Below are positions 62,183-64,000 of a stretch of DNA of 64,000 bases, in pieces. The stretch comes from Halobacillus litoralis. Lineage in GTDB: Bacteria > Bacillota > Bacilli > Bacillales > Halobacillaceae. The position numbers and the translations under genes are program-made. How positions within the stretch are numbered: the stretch's first letter is position 1; every line of letters begins with the position of its first letter. Under the pieces are notes generated by a model that did not search any database, had not been told where the DNA came from, and saw only the letters and a program-made list of their open reading frames with translations. The stretch spans positions 1,753,001 through 1,817,000 of the forward strand of contig NZ_CP026118.1 of the NCBI RefSeq assembly GCF_004101865.1, read 5' to 3'.

Positions 62183-62418
62183 CCTCTTTCACCCCTTTCC
62201 ACAACTTCGTATTCACTATCATGGATAGGGATAGGGTGTTCTTTAACCTCAACAGATGCAACGATTATACTTCTAGGTGTCCAATGATCTTTTTTCACTG
62301 TAAATATATCGCCATTCTTATAGACACCATCATTTAGGTCAGGAAGGGCGTCAACTATTTTTATTTTTTCGCCAGGTTGAGGTCTGCCTTCTCCTGAAAT
62401 GTATTCAAAATCAGCCAT
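62179..62418 (-). CDS. Small protein of the head module
   Basis: 79 residues, beta-rich (GEKIKIVDALPDLNDGVYKNGDIFTVKK...RSIIVASVEVKEHPIPI), possibly an SH3-like fold. GGAGGGAG upstream of the ATG. No known family; between minor head and small membrane genes. Confidence 0.6.
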   Translation of the reverse strand: MADFEYISGEGRPQPGEKIKIVDALPDLNDGVYKNGDIFTVKKDHWTPRSIIVASVEVKEHPIPIHDSEYEVVERGERG

Positions 62419-62430
62419 AAACTCCCTCCT

Positions 62431-63453
62431 TTATGCAGCTTTATAGACTTCCTTGTACCATTCTTCAATTTGCGGTTGTGACTGCGGGTTCTCCCGCCAT
62501 TCTTTGAGCTTATCAACGAAGTCATCTGGATCTTCATGAACAGGCAATAAGCTACACAAGCAATTCGGGTGAGGCGGAAACATAGGCTCCTCACCAACAG
62601 GATAAACACCCCTACCTAACCCGTGATCAGCATTAGCAAATGTATCGCAAATATCTACTACTGGATGTGAAGGGGATAAAACCCACTGTATGCCCTTGGA
62701 AGATGGGGAAACTCTCACAGATTGGATGGTGCCTTCTCCAAATGCGGCAGTCATTTCAGTTCTGGCAAGTCTGAGGGCTTCATAGGAGACATCCTGAGGT
62801 ATTCTATTACCAAGACGCTTCATCATATTCGGATAATCTCTAGCTAGTGTCTGCTTGCCGTTCTGTGCGTATTTTTCTAATGAACGTGCAACCTCCCTGA
62901 CGTCTTTCCCCATTACAATTCCTTCTTGGATGATAGTCCTTATCGAAGTGCCCGCCTTTTGGCTATTCCGCCATATTCGGTCAGAAGTACTCAATCCATT
63001 AATAGTCCTGGCATAAACCGCCTCAGCTGCCCGGACATTAACCTTATGGAACCTACGAATCATCGGAGCTTTGTCGATACCAGCTTCATCTAACAATTTG
63101 TATGTGACACCCTGGCTATAAGAAAGACCCGCTTCCACCGCTTCTGCTATGAATTCTGCTGTAGCTTCATCCACTTCTCCATTTAGAGAAGCTATTTCTT
63201 GAGCAACCGCCTTTTCCAACTCCACTAAATGACGAATCTTCATTTCTGAATCACCGTTAGCTGCTAAACCTCGGACTTCTTTTGCAATATTCTTGATGAT
63301 TCGTATATACATAGATTTTATTTTTTTGTCTTGCTTCAGCCGAATCTCAACATATTTCTTCCTGGCTTCCAGTGCGTATTTCGCGTAAGGACCAGAGTGA
63401 TACCTCAGGCGCTCAACCAACTCCCTTGCTGACTGCCCGAATAAATCGCTCAT
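62431..63453 (-). CDS. Minor head protein (SPP1 gp7 / Mu F-like)
   Basis: 340 residues with the head morphogenesis pattern (SYEALRLARTEMTAAFGEGTIQS, KGIQWVLSPSHPVVDICDTFANADHG, FPPHPNCLCSLLPV). It binds the portal and is needed for DNA delivery. Follows the portal gene directly. Confidence 0.85.
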   Translation of the reverse strand: MSDLFGQSARELVERLRYHSGPYAKYALEARKKYVEIRLKQDKKIKSMYIRIIKNIAKEVRGLAANGDSEMKIRHLVELEKAVAQEIASLNGEVDEATAEFIAEAVEAGLSYSQGVTYKLLDEAGIDKAPMIRRFHKVNVRAAEAVYARTINGLSTSDRIWRNSQKAGTSIRTIIQEGIVMGKDVREVARSLEKYAQNGKQTLARDYPNMMKRLGNRIPQDVSYEALRLARTEMTAAFGEGTIQSVRVSPSSKGIQWVLSPSHPVVDICDTFANADHGLGRGVYPVGEEPMFPPHPNCLCSLLPVHEDPDDFVDKLKEWRENPQSQPQIEEWYKEVYKAA

Positions 63454-64000
63454 TTACCCCGTCCCCTTACGTATCTGTTCCAGTACCTTGTCTATCTCTT
63501 TTACCTGGCTCTCATTGAACTGACTGTCTTCCAGGCGCATGTTCATGAGTCTTGTATGCATGATCTTCTCACGCTCTCCTGGCACTTCTTGATCATCTGT
63601 TACGAAGTTGTTCATCGTATCGATGTACTTTGTCAATAGGTTGACTGCTGACTCCAGGGATACCACCCCTTTGTCTACTCCAATACTCATCGCTTCAACC
63701 ATAGCTTTAACTTCCTCAGCAATATCTTTGCCATCACGTGGGTCAATATCATCCCACTGCAACGTTGTTTTAAATGTGCTGTATGATCTGTTATCTGCTT
63801 CGGACGTCATGGCCAATACGATTCGGCACATACGCTTGAAAGGCTCGTCGTAATGTTCTCGTTTCCTGGCTATTCGCCGAATTAGAATAGGCATCTGCTC
63901 TTTAACACTGGATAAGCTGGATGGCGTATGAACCCCGAATACAAATTCCGGAGTCTCAGACACATCGACAATGCAATAAAAGAGGAACTTCAACAAGACT
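63454..64000 (-). CDS. Portal protein (C-terminal part, partial)
   Basis: The frame is open to the right edge, so only about 182 C-terminal residues are seen. The stretch EFVFGVHTPSSLSSVKEQMPILIRRIARKREHYDEPFKRM fits the stem/crown region of SPP1 gp6-like portals, and its place before the gp7-like gene supports this. Terminase should lie further right. Confidence 0.75.
   Translation of the reverse strand, partial: VLLKFLFYCIVDVSETPEFVFGVHTPSSLSSVKEQMPILIRRIARKREHYDEPFKRMCRIVLAMTSEADNRSYSTFKTTLQWDDIDPRDGKDIAEEVKAMVEAMSIGVDKGVVSLESAVNLLTKYIDTMNNFVTDDQEVPGEREKIMHTRLMNMRLEDSQFNESQVKEIDKVLEQIRKGTG

Noticed and set aside
1..64000. CRISPR array, tRNA or rRNA genes
   Set aside because: No regularly spaced identical repeats and no cloverleaf or rRNA-like stretch were found by reading; tRNAscan or a covariance search could still find something.

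Overview
The window looks like an accessory region of a moderately AT-rich Firmicute, most likely a member of the Bacillaceae. Supporting signs are strong GGAGG ribosome-binding sites, B. subtilis-type LexA boxes, an ICEBs1-like immR/immA/int control module, and a PBSX-like (xkd/xhl) myovirus gene order. I see no rRNA, tRNA or CRISPR array, and almost all of it is mobile DNA.

Layout. (1) 1-7.3 kb: defence cargo on the minus strand. A type III-like DNA methyltransferase runs off the left edge. Next to it is a four-gene run: a PD-(D/E)XK-like protein, an SMC/ABC-type ATPase with a CxxC hook, a HEPN protein and a DUF4062 protein. (2) 7.5-27.5 kb: the core of an integrative and conjugative element, read leftward. 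From upstream to downstream it has HTH regulators, a DnaD-like replication protein, a lipoprotein, a pilin-like protein, a VirD4 coupling protein, VirB6-, TrsC- and TrsD-like proteins, the VirB4 ATPase, a two-domain murein hydrolase, a VirB8-like protein, an oriT-like region, a MobC-like protein, a MOBP relaxase, an ArdC-like protein and a Toprim primase. (3) 27.5-28.2 kb: a divergent control region with four operators and an ImmR-type repressor. (4) 28.3-36.1 kb: a second defence island on the minus strand (a two-gene phospholipase D-like system, a DUF3800 protein and a PD-(D/E)XK nuclease). It lies inside the immR-immA-int module. (5) 36.7-38.5 kb: an ImmA-type protease and a tyrosine integrase behind a promoter that carries a LexA box. 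They are followed by an attachment site whose sequence encodes the end of GroEL (MGGMM-stop on the minus strand).

(6) 38.6-64 kb: the left (late) part of a prophage read leftward. From right to left it has portal, minor head, protease/scaffold, decoration and capsid proteins, connectors, sheath, tube, tail chaperones with a -1 frameshift, a tape measure with four 44-residue repeats, LysM and baseplate proteins, a knob-repeat tail fibre, XkdX, XhlA, holin and amidase. Beyond lysis come an SOS-controlled YolD/WYL pair and an unrecognised cassette. In that cassette two reading frames join through an A10 tract.

The GroEL-end sequence at 38533-38550 lies between the integrase of the conjugative element and the lysis end of the prophage. 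The simplest reading is that both elements are integrated in tandem at the 3' end of groEL, with the rest of groEL beyond the right edge. SOS signals appear in both elements, so DNA damage may mobilise both. The most promising undescribed material is the ATPase/HEPN/DUF4062 operon, the PLD two-gene system and the A10 cassette.
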